Positions 45,614-55,128 of a DNA stretch of 64,000 nucleotides are shown here, in pieces; within the stretch, counting starts at the first letter, position 1, and every line of letters begins with the position of its first letter. Below the pieces are notes generated by a model. That model was given only the letters and a program-made list of their open reading frames with translations. It made no database searches and was not told the origin of the DNA. The translations under genes and the position numbers were made by a program. This DNA is from Pedobacter sp. ISL-64. Lineage in GTDB: Bacteria > Bacteroidota > Bacteroidia > Sphingobacteriales > Sphingobacteriaceae. The stretch is taken from assembly GCF_018613605.1 (NCBI RefSeq), contig NZ_JAGGPU010000023.1:1-64000 (forward strand), written 5' to 3'.

Positions 45614-46591
45614 TTATAGCCGTTGTTCTCTTTCATTCAGGTTTCTGAATTCTTTTGGAGACTGACCGACCTTGTTTTTAAAAATTTTGGTGAAATGAGA
45701 AGGGTGCTCAAAGCCGAGTCCATAAGCAATCTCGCTGATCGCGCTTTCTGTACTCCATAGTAAATGCTTTGCTTTATCAATTAATTTCAAATGGATCTGT
45801 TCCTGTGTTGACTTGCCAGTATATTTACTTAATAGGTCGGATAGGTAATTGGCAGATAAATTTAAGTGCGAAGCGAAATACTTTACATCCGGAATGCCGG
45901 TGTTAATCAGGGAGCCTTGAGTAAAATAATCATTCAAAAGTCTTTCAAATTTTTCAACAATATCATTTCCCGCTTTTACCCTGGTTAAAAACTGCCGGTC
46001 GTAAAACCTTGAACAGTAAGATAAAAGCAGTTCAAGGTTTGTCAGGATCAAATTATGTGAATGTTTATCAAGGTTGTTTCCGATCTCTTTACCAATGTTG
46101 CGCAAACAATCTTCTAAAACATCCCTTTCAGCATCTGAAATATGAAGGCATTCATTGGTGTCATAACCGAAGAAAGAGTACTCAGACAGTTTCCGCCCTC
46201 TGCTGGTCGCATTTAAAAAATCAGGGTGTATATAAATTGCCCAGCCCTCCACCTTGTTTTCGACTCCTGGGGTTAGCACTTGATCAGGTGCGGTAAACAT
46301 TAATGAACCGGCTGAAAAATCATAACTGGTCCTACCGTATCTAAACACACCTTCGATCTTTTTACAGGCTATGGAGTATAAGTCAAGTCGGTAGGAGGCT
46401 CCCGGTTTTCTGTTCGAGCGGTCAACCCTGGCCAGGTCTATAACGGAAATAAGTGGGTGCAGCGGTTTATTGTAATGAAAAAAACCATGCAGTTCAGCAA
46501 TTGATCTGATATCTATATAATCCATACAACCGACGTCTAATCCTGATTCAAATTTAGTAAACATACCTGGTATTTGCTGTTTCATATTCAT
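45614..46591 (-). CDS. AraC-family transcriptional regulator
   Basis: The 325 residues have an N-terminal sensing part (about 20-200; D-Q-V-L-T-P-G, W-A-I-Y-I-H-P-D-F-L) and a C-terminal double helix-turn-helix (about 220-320; F-A-S-H-L-N-L-S-A-N-Y-L-S-D-L-L and I-S-E-I-A-Y-G-L-G-F-E-H-P-S-H-F-T-K-I-F-K). It lies between an SDR and a hydrolase gene on the same strand. Direct repeats upstream of the SDR are a likely binding site. ATG at 46585 is an alternative start. Confidence 0.9.
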   Translation of the reverse strand: MNMKQQIPGMFTKFESGLDVGCMDYIDIRSIAELHGFFHYNKPLHPLISVIDLARVDRSNRKPGASYRLDLYSIACKKIEGVFRYGRTSYDFSAGSLMFTAPDQVLTPGVENKVEGWAIYIHPDFLNATSRGRKLSEYSFFGYDTNECLHISDAERDVLEDCLRNIGKEIGNNLDKHSHNLILTNLELLLSYCSRFYDRQFLTRVKAGNDIVEKFERLLNDYFTQGSLINTGIPDVKYFASHLNLSANYLSDLLSKYTGKSTQEQIHLKLIDKAKHLLWSTESAISEIAYGLGFEHPSHFTKIFKNKVGQSPKEFRNLNEREQRL

Positions 46592-46636
46592 TTTCCATTC
46601 GAATAAGGATAGGCATAAGCTTGCTATTATAATTGG

Positions 46637-47404
46637 TCATATCATTATACCACCGCCCACTTCTATACGCTGGGCATTTACGTACCTGCTGTCATCCGAT
46701 AATAGCGATGCAACAAAACGACCTACATCATCAGCTACACCTAGGCGCCCCAGGGCTATGCCGGCTGCAATTTGATGCCTATGATCCTCATCGCCTTTTC
46801 CGCCGCCAAACTCGGTATCGATTGCACCGGGTGCAACACTATTCACCCGGATATTCCGGTCAGCATATTCCTTGGCGAAGTATCGGGTTAAACCTTCAGT
46901 TGCGGCTTTCAGTGCACCGTACACCGCCACGCCTGGAAACGCGAACCGTGCCAGCCCGGAAGAGATGTTAATGATCTGGCCGCCGTCAGCGATGAAAGGA
47001 AGCAGCTTTTGCGTCAGAAAGAATACACCTTTAAAATTGACGTTCACCAGTTGGTCGAACAGTTCTTCGGTTGTATCTTTAATAAGTGTTCGTTGAGCTA
47101 TTCCCGCATTGTTAACGAGATAGTCGAAGCCTTCCCGGTCCCATTCTGTTCTAAGCACTTGCAGTACCTGTTTGCCGAAATTGCTGAACGATCCCGTATC
47201 GGCCGAGTTGAGCTGCAATGCAACCGCTTTACCACCATTGTGGTTGATCTCATCAGCCACTGCTTGTCCGTGTTCGGGTTGACTATTGTAAGTGAGGATC
47301 ACGCCAATGCCGCGTTTTGCTGCATTCAATGCAATGCTTTTTCCTATCCCCCGGCTACCGCCGGTTATCAGGACGATTTTCGATTGTTGATCTGTTGTGT
47401 TCAT
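46637..47404 (-). CDS. Short-chain dehydrogenase/reductase
   Basis: About 255 residues start at ATG 47404, which places the nucleotide-binding strand near the N-terminus (I-V-L-I-T-G-G-S-R-G-I-G-K-S); the in-frame ATG at 47428 adds eight residues. N-N-A-G, I-N-I-S-S (Ser) and V-Y-G-A-L-K (Tyr, Lys) form the active site, and the C-terminal G-G-G-I is typical of classical SDRs. It is the first gene of the operon with the AraC regulator and the hydrolase. The substrate is unknown. Confidence 0.9.
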   Translation of the reverse strand: MNTTDQQSKIVLITGGSRGIGKSIALNAAKRGIGVILTYNSQPEHGQAVADEINHNGGKAVALQLNSADTGSFSNFGKQVLQVLRTEWDREGFDYLVNNAGIAQRTLIKDTTEELFDQLVNVNFKGVFFLTQKLLPFIADGGQIINISSGLARFAFPGVAVYGALKAATEGLTRYFAKEYADRNIRVNSVAPGAIDTEFGGGKGDEDHRHQIAAGIALGRLGVADDVGRFVASLLSDDSRYVNAQRIEVGGGIMI

Positions 47405-47454
47405 CGTTTTAATTTTTTGATTACACAAAGTTCCACCATCAAATCGCTGCCCGC

Positions 47455-47485
47455 TTATACATTTAAGGGTAAGAATTATACATTT
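47455..47485. promoter_or_regulatory. Direct repeat, candidate AraC operator
   Basis: TTATACATTT occurs at 47455-47464 and again at 47476-47485, a 21-base period (two helical turns, the usual spacing for AraC-type dimers). It lies 51 to 81 bases upstream of the SDR start. The AraC gene of the same operon is the probable binder. The rest of the spacer to 47809 holds only the LacI-type motif at 47678. Confidence 0.5.
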
Positions 47486-47677
47486 CTCATATATCTGACC
47501 AGATAAAGGCTATTCCGTGTAAAAGTGGGATTGAAGAGGCCAAATAAAGTTAGACAGAGCGTATTTGGTGCTTCTAAATCTTTCTTCTGATCAGCTTGCG
47601 TACTGTACATTCATATTCCTGATTATGATAAGCGTCTTACAGCTAAGCCCCAATTTGTAATTAATAATTGTTATTTT

Positions 47678-47691
47678 CGTGTACGTTAACT
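47678..47691. promoter_or_regulatory. PUL 2 operator, copy 1 (upstream of lacI-type gene)
   Basis: CGTGTACGTTAACT is the first of four near-identical motifs in PUL 2, preceded by a T run. The core has a central CG and partly symmetric halves, as in LacI-family operators. It lies 118 bases before the regulator start, implying autoregulation. Confidence 0.65.
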
Positions 47692-47809
47692 GAGTGCATA
47701 TGGCATATTCCGATTTTACTCAAAGGGAAGAAGCTTTAACATGACAGGCATTTTTAGATAATAAATGCCTTTTAAGAAAGAACTGCAAAAAACTAGCTAA
47801 GAATTAATT

Positions 47810-48865
47810 ATGGAAGGAAATAAAGAACTTGTTGGTGTTAAGGAAATTGCCCGCCGTGCAAATGTATCTATTGGTACGGTAGATCGGGTTTTGCATAACA
47901 GAACAGGTGTTTCCAAGAAAACAAAAGATAAAATACTGGCTATTATTGAAGAACTGGCATATCAGCCCAATATTTTGGCCCGCAGATTAGCCTCTAAAAA
48001 ACAGATTGTTTTTGCTGTGATCATCCCTTCAGTTTCTGATGAAACGGATTATTGGCAAGAGCCCTTGATGGGTATTGAGCAGGCGGCAGGTGAAATAGCT
48101 CCTTACGGAATTATCCTGAAAAAATATTTTTACGATCTAAACCACAAAACCTCTTTTGTTCAGCAAATTGACCAAATTGACCTTTCGGATATTCATGCCG
48201 TCCTTATTGCACCAATTTTTATTGAAGAATCCGAAAATTTTCTGATCAAACTGGACAAAAGAAAAATTCCCTATGTTTTTATCAATTCGGATATCCAGGG
48301 CCATAATAGTTTGAGTTATTTCGGACCGGAACTTTACCAAAGCGGTTATCTGTCTGCCCATTTAATGAAGTATGTTATCAAGGAAGATGATACGATACTG
48401 ATTGTCAATATCTCGCACGAGATAGATGATCACCATCACCTGCTCCGTAAGGAACAGGGTTTCCGTAGTTACTTTAAAGAGAATGATTTAAAAAATACCA
48501 TCCTCAAAATTGATATCGTACAGACTGATTATCAATTCGTGGCTGCATCGTTGCAAACAGTTTTTAAGGAAAATAATGTATCGGCCATTTTTGTGACGAA
48601 CTCCAGAGTGTCGGCAGTAGCAAAATATTTAAACCAAACTCACGCACGTAAAATGCTGATCGGATTTGATTACACTAAAGAAAATCTACAGTTCTTAAAG
48701 CAGGGGAGTATTGATTTTCTCATCTGTCAGAAACCCCGAGAGCAGGGATACAAAGGTATCATGGCACTGTACCAGTTTGTTGTGCATGCAAAAACTGGCG
48801 AAAAAAACAATTTTATGCCGATCGATATCATTACTGCCCAAAACTGCGATTTCTACATTAACTAA
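47810..48865 (+). CDS. LacI-family regulator of PUL 2
   Basis: The 351-residue protein has an N-terminal LacI helix-turn-helix (V-K-E-I-A-R-R-A-N-V-S-I-G-T-V-D-R-V-L-H, about 9-28) with hinge helix L-A-R-R-L-A-S-K-K, and a periplasmic-binding-type sensor domain (about 65-350; F-A-V-I-I-P-S and A-I-F-V-T-N-S-R). It heads PUL 2. The four copies of the CGTGTACGTTAACG motif upstream of itself, the transporter, the GH16-type gene and the SusC gene make it the likely regulator of the whole locus. The ligand may be a GlcNAc-related sugar; that is inference. Confidence 0.92.
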   Translation: MEGNKELVGVKEIARRANVSIGTVDRVLHNRTGVSKKTKDKILAIIEELAYQPNILARRLASKKQIVFAVIIPSVSDETDYWQEPLMGIEQAAGEIAPYGIILKKYFYDLNHKTSFVQQIDQIDLSDIHAVLIAPIFIEESENFLIKLDKRKIPYVFINSDIQGHNSLSYFGPELYQSGYLSAHLMKYVIKEDDTILIVNISHEIDDHHHLLRKEQGFRSYFKENDLKNTILKIDIVQTDYQFVAASLQTVFKENNVSAIFVTNSRVSAVAKYLNQTHARKMLIGFDYTKENLQFLKQGSIDFLICQKPREQGYKGIMALYQFVVHAKTGEKNNFMPIDIITAQNCDFYIN

Positions 48866-48948
48866 GCCGGTTCTAATTTTCTTGTTTCTTTCCCCTTCGC
48901 TGATCAAAAGCATATTGATTTGGAATTACAATTTATGTTTTGTTAATT

Positions 48949-48962
48949 CGTGTACGTTAACG
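48949..48962. promoter_or_regulatory. PUL 2 operator, copy 2 (upstream of MFS transporter)
   Basis: CGTGTACGTTAACG, 32 bases before the transporter start. Confidence 0.7.
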
Positions 48963-48994
48963 TATATATGTTAATCAGCTAGACAAAAAAAAAT

Positions 48995-50281
48995 ATGGAT
49001 AAGAAGACATACACAAAATCACTTTGCATTATTGCTGTGCTCTTTTTTGTTTTTGGGTTTGTCACCTGGATAAATGCCATGCTTATCCCCTATTTTAAGT
49101 TATGCTGCGAACTGAATAACCTGGAGTCTTATTTTGTAGCATTTGCTTTTTACATTTCCTATCTGTTCATTTCTTATCCTGCTTCCTTACTATTAAAGAA
49201 AACCGGTTTCAAAAATGGAATGATGATTGGTTTTTGGGTAATGTCTCTGGGCGCCTTTTTATTTATTCCGGCGGCCATGTACAGAAGCTACCTTTTGTTT
49301 TTGTGCGGGTTGTTCACCTTGGGTGCGGGACTGGCGGTACTGCAGACTGCGGCAAATCCTTATGTTACTATCCTCGGTCCGAAAGAAAGTGCAGCGAAGA
49401 GGTTTAGTATAATGGGTATCTGCAATAAATTCGCAGGAATCCTGGCTCCCCTTCTTTTTGCTGCTGTGGTACTAAAACCATCAGATAGAGAATTATTTGA
49501 ACAGGTAAAATTAATGGGTGTCCTCGAAAGGGCTGCTGTGCTTGACGAATTGATCCGAAGGGTAATTTATCCTTATGCAGCGGTTGGCATCATTTTGCTG
49601 GTTCTGGGTTTCCTGGTCCGTTTTTCGGTACTGCCCGAAATCAATACTGAAGAGGAAGATAAAACGACGGCGGCCTTAAATAAGGAGAAAACAAATATTT
49701 TCCAGTTTCCCCACCTGATATTGGGTGCAATTGCCATTTTCGTTCACGTGGGTTCGCAGGTTATCGCCGTTGATACCATCATCGGATATGCACATTCGAT
49801 GAACATTTCTTTGCTGGAGGCCAAGGTTTTTCCATCGTATACCCTTTCTGCAACCATAGCAGGTTACCTGTTGGGAATTTCATTGATCCCAAAATACATT
49901 TCCCAGCTTTTGGCGCTGCGGATCTGCGTAATTCTCGGTATTATATTTACCGTTTGCATCTTATTTTCGGGCGGACAGATTAAAATATTCGGTCATCAGG
50001 CAGATGTTTCAATCTGGTTTATAGTGCTGCTCGGTTTTGCCAACTCAATGATATGGGCAGGAATATGGCCACTTTCGATGAACAGGTTGGGCAAATTTAT
50101 CAAAATAGGGGCTGCCGTATTGATCATGGGCCTTTCCGGCAATGCCATTCTTCCATTAATTTATGGGCACCTCGCTGATGTTTATGGACTGAAAAAGGCT
50201 TACATCGTATTGCTGCCCTGTTATCTGTATCTTTTATTCTATGCCTACAAAGGTTATAAGCTAAAAAGCTGGAGGCTTTGA
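48995..50281 (+). CDS. Sugar MFS transporter, FucP/NagP-like
   Basis: This 428-residue inner-membrane protein has about 12 hydrophobic helices. The N-terminal phrase F-V-F-G-F-V-T-W-I-N-A-M-L-I-P-Y-F-K and the A-N-P-Y-V-T-I-L-G-P region are characteristic of the fucose/glucose/galactose:H+ symporter group. In Bacteroidota such carriers next to nag genes move GlcNAc or related sugars from periplasm to cytoplasm. Because this is not a phosphotransferase system, an intracellular kinase would be needed before NagA; none is in the window. Confidence 0.9.
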   Translation: MDKKTYTKSLCIIAVLFFVFGFVTWINAMLIPYFKLCCELNNLESYFVAFAFYISYLFISYPASLLLKKTGFKNGMMIGFWVMSLGAFLFIPAAMYRSYLLFLCGLFTLGAGLAVLQTAANPYVTILGPKESAAKRFSIMGICNKFAGILAPLLFAAVVLKPSDRELFEQVKLMGVLERAAVLDELIRRVIYPYAAVGIILLVLGFLVRFSVLPEINTEEEDKTTAALNKEKTNIFQFPHLILGAIAIFVHVGSQVIAVDTIIGYAHSMNISLLEAKVFPSYTLSATIAGYLLGISLIPKYISQLLALRICVILGIIFTVCILFSGGQIKIFGHQADVSIWFIVLLGFANSMIWAGIWPLSMNRLGKFIKIGAAVLIMGLSGNAILPLIYGHLADVYGLKKAYIVLLPCYLYLLFYAYKGYKLKSWRL

Positions 50282-50308
50282 CCCGTATTTTCCACTTCAA
50301 AACTTAAT

Positions 50309-50974
50309 ATGAACTTAACCGTACCCTTTTTTAAAGACGAAACCGAAGGATCTCCTGCTGAGCTGTGGAACAAACTGGAAGCACTGCCCAGACATGACCT
50401 GGACAATACCTCATGGCCGCATATCCCAACTTCCTGTAATGCTTCATTCAAAATTGCCCATACCTCAAAATACATTTTAATCAAGTTTTTCGTAACCGGT
50501 GATTATTTTGCTTCCACAAACAGGCCAATCAACAGCGATGTCCATCTTGATAACTGTGTAGAATTTTTTATTTCATTCGATCAGTCTGACAGCTATTATA
50601 ATCTGGAGTTTAATGCTTTTGGTACAGGCAAAGTGGCCTACGGGGATAAAAGTAGAAGAAGAAAACTATTAAACGAAGATGTAATAGCTAAAATACGCAC
50701 AAAAGTGGAATGGAGGAATGAAGGAGAAAGCTTCAACTGGGATATACTGCTCAAAATCCCGGCAGAGGTTTTTGTTTACCATAAACTCCGAAGTTTTGAA
50801 GGGCAAAATGCAAAGGTCAATTTTTTTAAATGTGGCGATGGATTACCAAATCCCCATTATCTCTGTTGGAATCGTATACTGAGTACATTACCGGATTTTC
50901 ACCGTCCGGAATATTTTGGCGCTATAGAATTTGTACCGATAAAATTGCCGGTAACCGATGAAATCAAAGAATAA
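50309..50974 (+). CDS. CBM9-like carbohydrate-binding protein
   Basis: The 221 residues form one beta-sandwich domain of the family-9-like type: W-P-H-I-P-T-S near 41, a strand rich in F/I, then D-V-H-L-D-N-C-V-E-F-F-I-S-F (about 75-88), Y-Y-N-L-E-F-N-A-F-G-T and W-N-R-I-L. No signal peptide or lipobox is visible from this start, unlike CBM9 modules of secreted xylanases. It begins 27 bases after the transporter and probably shares its transcript. Whether it binds sugar in the cytoplasm is unknown. Confidence 0.8.
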   Translation: MNLTVPFFKDETEGSPAELWNKLEALPRHDLDNTSWPHIPTSCNASFKIAHTSKYILIKFFVTGDYFASTNRPINSDVHLDNCVEFFISFDQSDSYYNLEFNAFGTGKVAYGDKSRRRKLLNEDVIAKIRTKVEWRNEGESFNWDILLKIPAEVFVYHKLRSFEGQNAKVNFFKCGDGLPNPHYLCWNRILSTLPDFHRPEYFGAIEFVPIKLPVTDEIKE

Positions 50975-50994
50975 AATATTTTTTTATTATTTTT

Positions 50995-51008
50995 CGTGTA
51001 CGTTAACG
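50995..51008. promoter_or_regulatory. PUL 2 operator, copy 3 (upstream of GH16-type gene)
   Basis: CGTGTACGTTAACG preceded by a T run, 97 bases before the gene at 51106. Confidence 0.7.
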
Positions 51009-51105
51009 TTATTTTTAATATATTAGCAGATAGATAGTTATAGTCTTGGCTTAAATTGATTTTAACTCATCAACAACTCAACCAAAACCAATTAACCACA
51101 ACGAA

Positions 51106-51894
51106 ATGAACAAATTATTGCTGATGTTACCCATCCTTTTGGCGTGTAAAAAGGATATTTTGCCGCCTCAAAAAGCGCAATCTGCATCATTGAAAGCCAA
51201 AACAGTTACTGCCGCTGAGCAAAATGCCACTGCTACAACCATAACTTTTGGCGGTTATTCCTGGACGGTAAAAAGTGGGAGTGGCCTCGGCCCGGGTCCA
51301 AACACTTGGGCTGCTCAAAATGTATGGAAAGACAGCGAAGGTCTGTTGCACCTTAAACTCTCGTACGACAGCGGAACATCGAAGTGGATCTCCGCCGGAG
51401 TTACCTCAACGGTTAATCTGGGGTATGGAACCTATCAATGGCAGGTGCAGGGCCCAGTTAGTACGCTCGATAAAAATGTGGTAGTGGGTCTTTTCCATTA
51501 TTCCGGTCCTGATGGCTACAATGAAATGGATATAGAATTTGCGAGATGGGGCAATGCTGCCAAACCAAACTTAAATTATAGTGTATATCCGGCTGCAGGT
51601 ACTACCGGAACGCAACAGCGCATAACCACCGAATGGACACAATCAGGAGGAACCTCCAGTACCCATCGTTATACCTGGACAAACAATTCAGTTGTGCTTA
51701 AAAGTATGAACGGTTTTTACAACGACGATACCAATATGTTTTTTTCTCATACATTTTTGGCGCCGGCAACCTCTATTCCCAGTGTTGCACTGCCAGTGAA
51801 GATGAATCTCTGGTGTTTCAAAGGATTGGCGCCAAGTGATGCAAAAGAAGTCGAGATCGTGATCAGAAGCTTTAAGTTTACGTCTGCACCATAA
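51106..51894 (+). CDS. GH16-type lipoprotein of PUL 2
   Basis: The 262-residue lipoprotein (lipobox L-L-A-C, Cys14, then K-K-D) has a GH16-type jelly roll. The active-site strand Y-N-E-M-D-I-E-F gives Glu140, Asp142 and Glu144 in the compact E-x-D-x-E form seen in lichenase-like members. G-Y-G-T-Y-Q-W-Q-V and G-L-F-H-Y are further family features. Many Bacteroidota proteins of this type are uncharacterised; endo-cleavage of a beta-linked glycan at the surface is inferred. Its own operator copy suggests a separate transcript from the SusC operon. Confidence 0.82.
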   Translation: MNKLLLMLPILLACKKDILPPQKAQSASLKAKTVTAAEQNATATTITFGGYSWTVKSGSGLGPGPNTWAAQNVWKDSEGLLHLKLSYDSGTSKWISAGVTSTVNLGYGTYQWQVQGPVSTLDKNVVVGLFHYSGPDGYNEMDIEFARWGNAAKPNLNYSVYPAAGTTGTQQRITTEWTQSGGTSSTHRYTWTNNSVVLKSMNGFYNDDTNMFFSHTFLAPATSIPSVALPVKMNLWCFKGLAPSDAKEVEIVIRSFKFTSAP

Positions 51895-51917
51895 TTAAAA
51901 AAAATTTGAACTTTTTT

Positions 51918-51931
51918 CGTGTACGTTAACG
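51918..51931. promoter_or_regulatory. PUL 2 operator, copy 4 (upstream of SusC)
   Basis: CGTGTACGTTAACG preceded by a T run, 84 bases before the SusC start. Confidence 0.7.
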
Positions 51932-52015
51932 GATTGTTCCCGATTGTTCATTATTTTACACGGGGATAAATTGATCAATAGTTACCAAATGCGAAACTGA
52001 TAATAGAAAATGCAT

Positions 52016-55000
52016 ATGAAAAAAATATACATGATGGCTGTTATAGCCTTGTTCTCTATTTGGAGTGCTGTTGCCCAGGTTAGTACCGCCCTGGTACCTA
52101 CCTCTACCTTCATACTTACCGGAACGGTTAGTGAAGATAAAACCAATGAAGGGCTTATTGGGGTTTCGATAAGGGTTCAGGGAACCAGTGTGGGCACGGC
52201 AACTGATAAAAATGGAAACTTCAGTATCAGGGTGAGCCCGGGTGCGGTAATTACGTTCAACTATCTGGGTTATAACAATCAAACCATAAATATAGGCGAA
52301 CGCAAAACCCTGTATATAAAGCTTACTCCTAACGCCCAGCAACTGGGAGAGGTTACCATTAATGTGGGTTATGGTACCCAAAAGGTTGAAGAAATAACAG
52401 GTGCTGTAGGCTCTATTTCGGCAAAGCAAATGGATAGCCATGCCCTTGGCGATGTAAACAGCAGTTTACAGGGTAAAATTGCCGGTCTTCAGATCACGAG
52501 CAATTCAGGAGAGCCGGGAGCAGGGGCAACTGTCAGAATCCGTGGAGCCTCTTCCGTAAATGGAAGTAGTCAGCCATTATACATTGTCGATGGTATTCCC
52601 ATCAATTCAGATACCTATGCTGGCGGATTGGTAGATGATGCTTCTACTTTCAGTCCCTTAGCTGATCTGAATCCGCAAGATATCGAATCTATTGAGGTGC
52701 TGAAAGATGGTACCGCGTCGATCTATGGCTCCCGTGCATCAAACGGGGTGATTATCATCACGACAAAAAGTGGGAAGAACGCCAAAAAACCAGAAATCCA
52801 GGTATCTGCAAATGGAAGTGTCGCCGATATAACCAGAAAGATCGGTGTTCTTAACGCAAGCCAGTTCAGGAGTGCCTTTATTGATGCCATCTATAATTTT
52901 ACCGGGGCGCAGACTACAAAGGTTTCTGTAATCGATTCCCTGCATCCCTACTATTCTCAGCCAAACAACTGGCAGGACCTGATGTACCGTTCGGCCTACC
53001 AGTACAAGGCAGATGTGAGCATAAAGGGCGCTTCGAAAGAAAACAACATGAACTATTTTATCAGTGCCGGTTACAAGGATATAGATCCGATCATCATCAA
53101 TACGAAATTTAAGCAAACCTTTGCTTCGGCAAAAGTTTACTATACCATAAATAAGTCTATTTCGGGCAACACCAATTTTAACATTTCTACCAATAACTAT
53201 AACAGAATTCTCAGTGGCCTTAGCAACCAGAGTGCAATTTACCAGGCGCTGAGTACCATGCCTGTTTACACACCGTATGATCCCGTAACCGGCCAGCTTA
53301 TTCCTTTGCTTGAGGGAAGCAAACCCAACCCGATTGCAATATCGGAGCTTGCCGCGAATAAAATAAACCGCTGGCGGGTTTTTGGCAATCAGGATGTTAG
53401 AGTGAAAATTATCAAAGACCTGGAGTTTAAAACCTCATTGGGTTTAGATTATTCTAATACCGAAGAAACCAACTTCACCCCCCAGGCACTTTTGCCACAG
53501 GGGCAGATCAGTTCTTCTTACCTGACCACCGGTAAAAATTACTCGTTTATCAACGAGAATACTTTAAATTATAGGGCAACCATTGCAAACAACCACCATT
53601 TTACATTTTTATTGGGGCAGTCCTATCAAAAATTTACCGATAACATTGTGGATGTGATTGGAAGGGGATTGATTGATGCAACCATCACCTCTATTAACGG
53701 AACTTCGGTGGTATCCTTGTACAATCAAAATATAGAAGAACATAGCCTGCTTTCTTATTTTAGCAGGGCCAACTATGATTATAAAGGCAAATACCTGTTT
53801 TCTGCAGTTATGCGGGCAGATGGATCATCGAGGTTTGGTGCCCAAAACCGCTTTGGTTATTTTCCTTCCTTTTCGGGTGGCTGGAGACTTTCGCAGGAAG
53901 ATTGGTTCAAAAAAATCACTTTTATATCTGATGCCAAGTTGCGGGGAAGTTTTGGCGTTACCGGAAATCAGTCGATCGGAAATTACGCTTGGCAAGGCTC
54001 TTTTTATACCCCAGGTACTTATTTGGGCAATGTTGCCATTGTTAGCAATGGCGTACCCAACGCTTCTTTGAGATGGGAAACCACAAAACAGACCAATATA
54101 GGCCTTGATTTAGCTTTTCTCCATGATAGAATCCGCTTCACTGCAGATGCCTATCTGAAAAAAACTACAGGCCTTTTATTTGATGTTGCGGTGCCGGGCA
54201 CAACAGGTTATGCTACAATACCTGCAAACTTTGGAAGCCTTGAGAATAAGGGGCTTGAGTTTACCTTGTCGACAATTAATCTTGATGGTGCGCTTAGGTG
54301 GAATTCTACATTGACCTTTTCACTGAACAGAAATAAGGTTCTTTCCCTTCCTGGAAACCAGGACTACCGGCCTAATATTTACAACATGGCAAGGGTTGGT
54401 GAAACGGCTGGTGTATTTTATGGCCTGAAAGCACTTGGTGTTTATGCTTACGATGCGGATAATGTTTACCAGAAAAACCCTACAACCGGAGCCGTAATAC
54501 CTTATCGCCAGGGTTCGGCCAATGGCGCAGTATATAAAGGTGGAGATGTGATCTGGGAAGATGTAAATGGCGATGGGATTATTAATGATGCTGATCTACA
54601 GGTTATCGGTAATCCAAATCCCGATTTTACAGGCGGTTTTCAGAACGAGTTTACTTATAAGAACTTCACACTTTCAACGCTTATTACCTACAGTTTTGGC
54701 AATGATGTGTTTAACGAGGTAAAAAGAAACCTGGATGCTTCACCGTATGATCAGAACCTCACAACCGATCAGCTCAGAAGATGGAGGAAACAGGGCGATG
54801 TAACAGATGTGCCAAAGTTGGTGAAAACCGACCCTATGCTGAATTATGCCATCTCCAATAGGTTTGTCGAAGATGGTTCTTTTATCAGACTACAGAATGT
54901 TGCACTAAATTATAGAATAGCTTCTAAACTATTGAACAAACTAAAAATCAGCAATGCCAATATTGGCTTTTCAGTAGTTAACCTGTTAACCTTCGGTTCG

Positions 55001-55117
55001 TATACGGGATATGACCCAGAAGTAAGCTCATCCACAAATGCACTGGCAGTGGGGGTAGATAGAGGCTCGTTCCCTAGAACCAGAACATATAATTTGTCGT
55101 TAAACTTTAGTCTTTAA
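52016..55117 (+). CDS. SusC-family outer-membrane transporter, PUL 2
   Basis: This TonB-linked outer-membrane channel has about 1033 residues from ATG 52016 (M-K-K-I-Y-M-M-A-V-I-A-L); ATG 52010 is two codons earlier. Signal peptide, regulatory-like beta domain (L-T-G-T-V-S-E-D-K-T-N-E-G-L-I-G-V), plug with V-R-I-R-G-A-S-S-V-N-G-S-S-Q-P-L-Y-I-V-D-G and I-E-V-L-K-D-G-T-A-S-I-Y-G-S-R-A-S-N-G, and barrel are all present. It heads a run of seven genes through nagB, controlled by operator copy 4. Confidence 0.95.
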   Translation: MKKIYMMAVIALFSIWSAVAQVSTALVPTSTFILTGTVSEDKTNEGLIGVSIRVQGTSVGTATDKNGNFSIRVSPGAVITFNYLGYNNQTINIGERKTLYIKLTPNAQQLGEVTINVGYGTQKVEEITGAVGSISAKQMDSHALGDVNSSLQGKIAGLQITSNSGEPGAGATVRIRGASSVNGSSQPLYIVDGIPINSDTYAGGLVDDASTFSPLADLNPQDIESIEVLKDGTASIYGSRASNGVIIITTKSGKNAKKPEIQVSANGSVADITRKIGVLNASQFRSAFIDAIYNFTGAQTTKVSVIDSLHPYYSQPNNWQDLMYRSAYQYKADVSIKGASKENNMNYFISAGYKDIDPIIINTKFKQTFASAKVYYTINKSISGNTNFNISTNNYNRILSGLSNQSAIYQALSTMPVYTPYDPVTGQLIPLLEGSKPNPIAISELAANKINRWRVFGNQDVRVKIIKDLEFKTSLGLDYSNTEETNFTPQALLPQGQISSSYLTTGKNYSFINENTLNYRATIANNHHFTFLLGQSYQKFTDNIVDVIGRGLIDATITSINGTSVVSLYNQNIEEHSLLSYFSRANYDYKGKYLFSAVMRADGSSRFGAQNRFGYFPSFSGGWRLSQEDWFKKITFISDAKLRGSFGVTGNQSIGNYAWQGSFYTPGTYLGNVAIVSNGVPNASLRWETTKQTNIGLDLAFLHDRIRFTADAYLKKTTGLLFDVAVPGTTGYATIPANFGSLENKGLEFTLSTINLDGALRWNSTLTFSLNRNKVLSLPGNQDYRPNIYNMARVGETAGVFYGLKALGVYAYDADNVYQKNPTTGAVIPYRQGSANGAVYKGGDVIWEDVNGDGIINDADLQVIGNPNPDFTGGFQNEFTYKNFTLSTLITYSFGNDVFNEVKRNLDASPYDQNLTTDQLRRWRKQGDVTDVPKLVKTDPMLNYAISNRFVEDGSFIRLQNVALNYRIASKLLNKLKISNANIGFSVVNLLTFGSYTGYDPEVSSSTNALAVGVDRGSFPRTRTYNLSLNFSL

Positions 55118-55128
55118 ATATTACGAAA

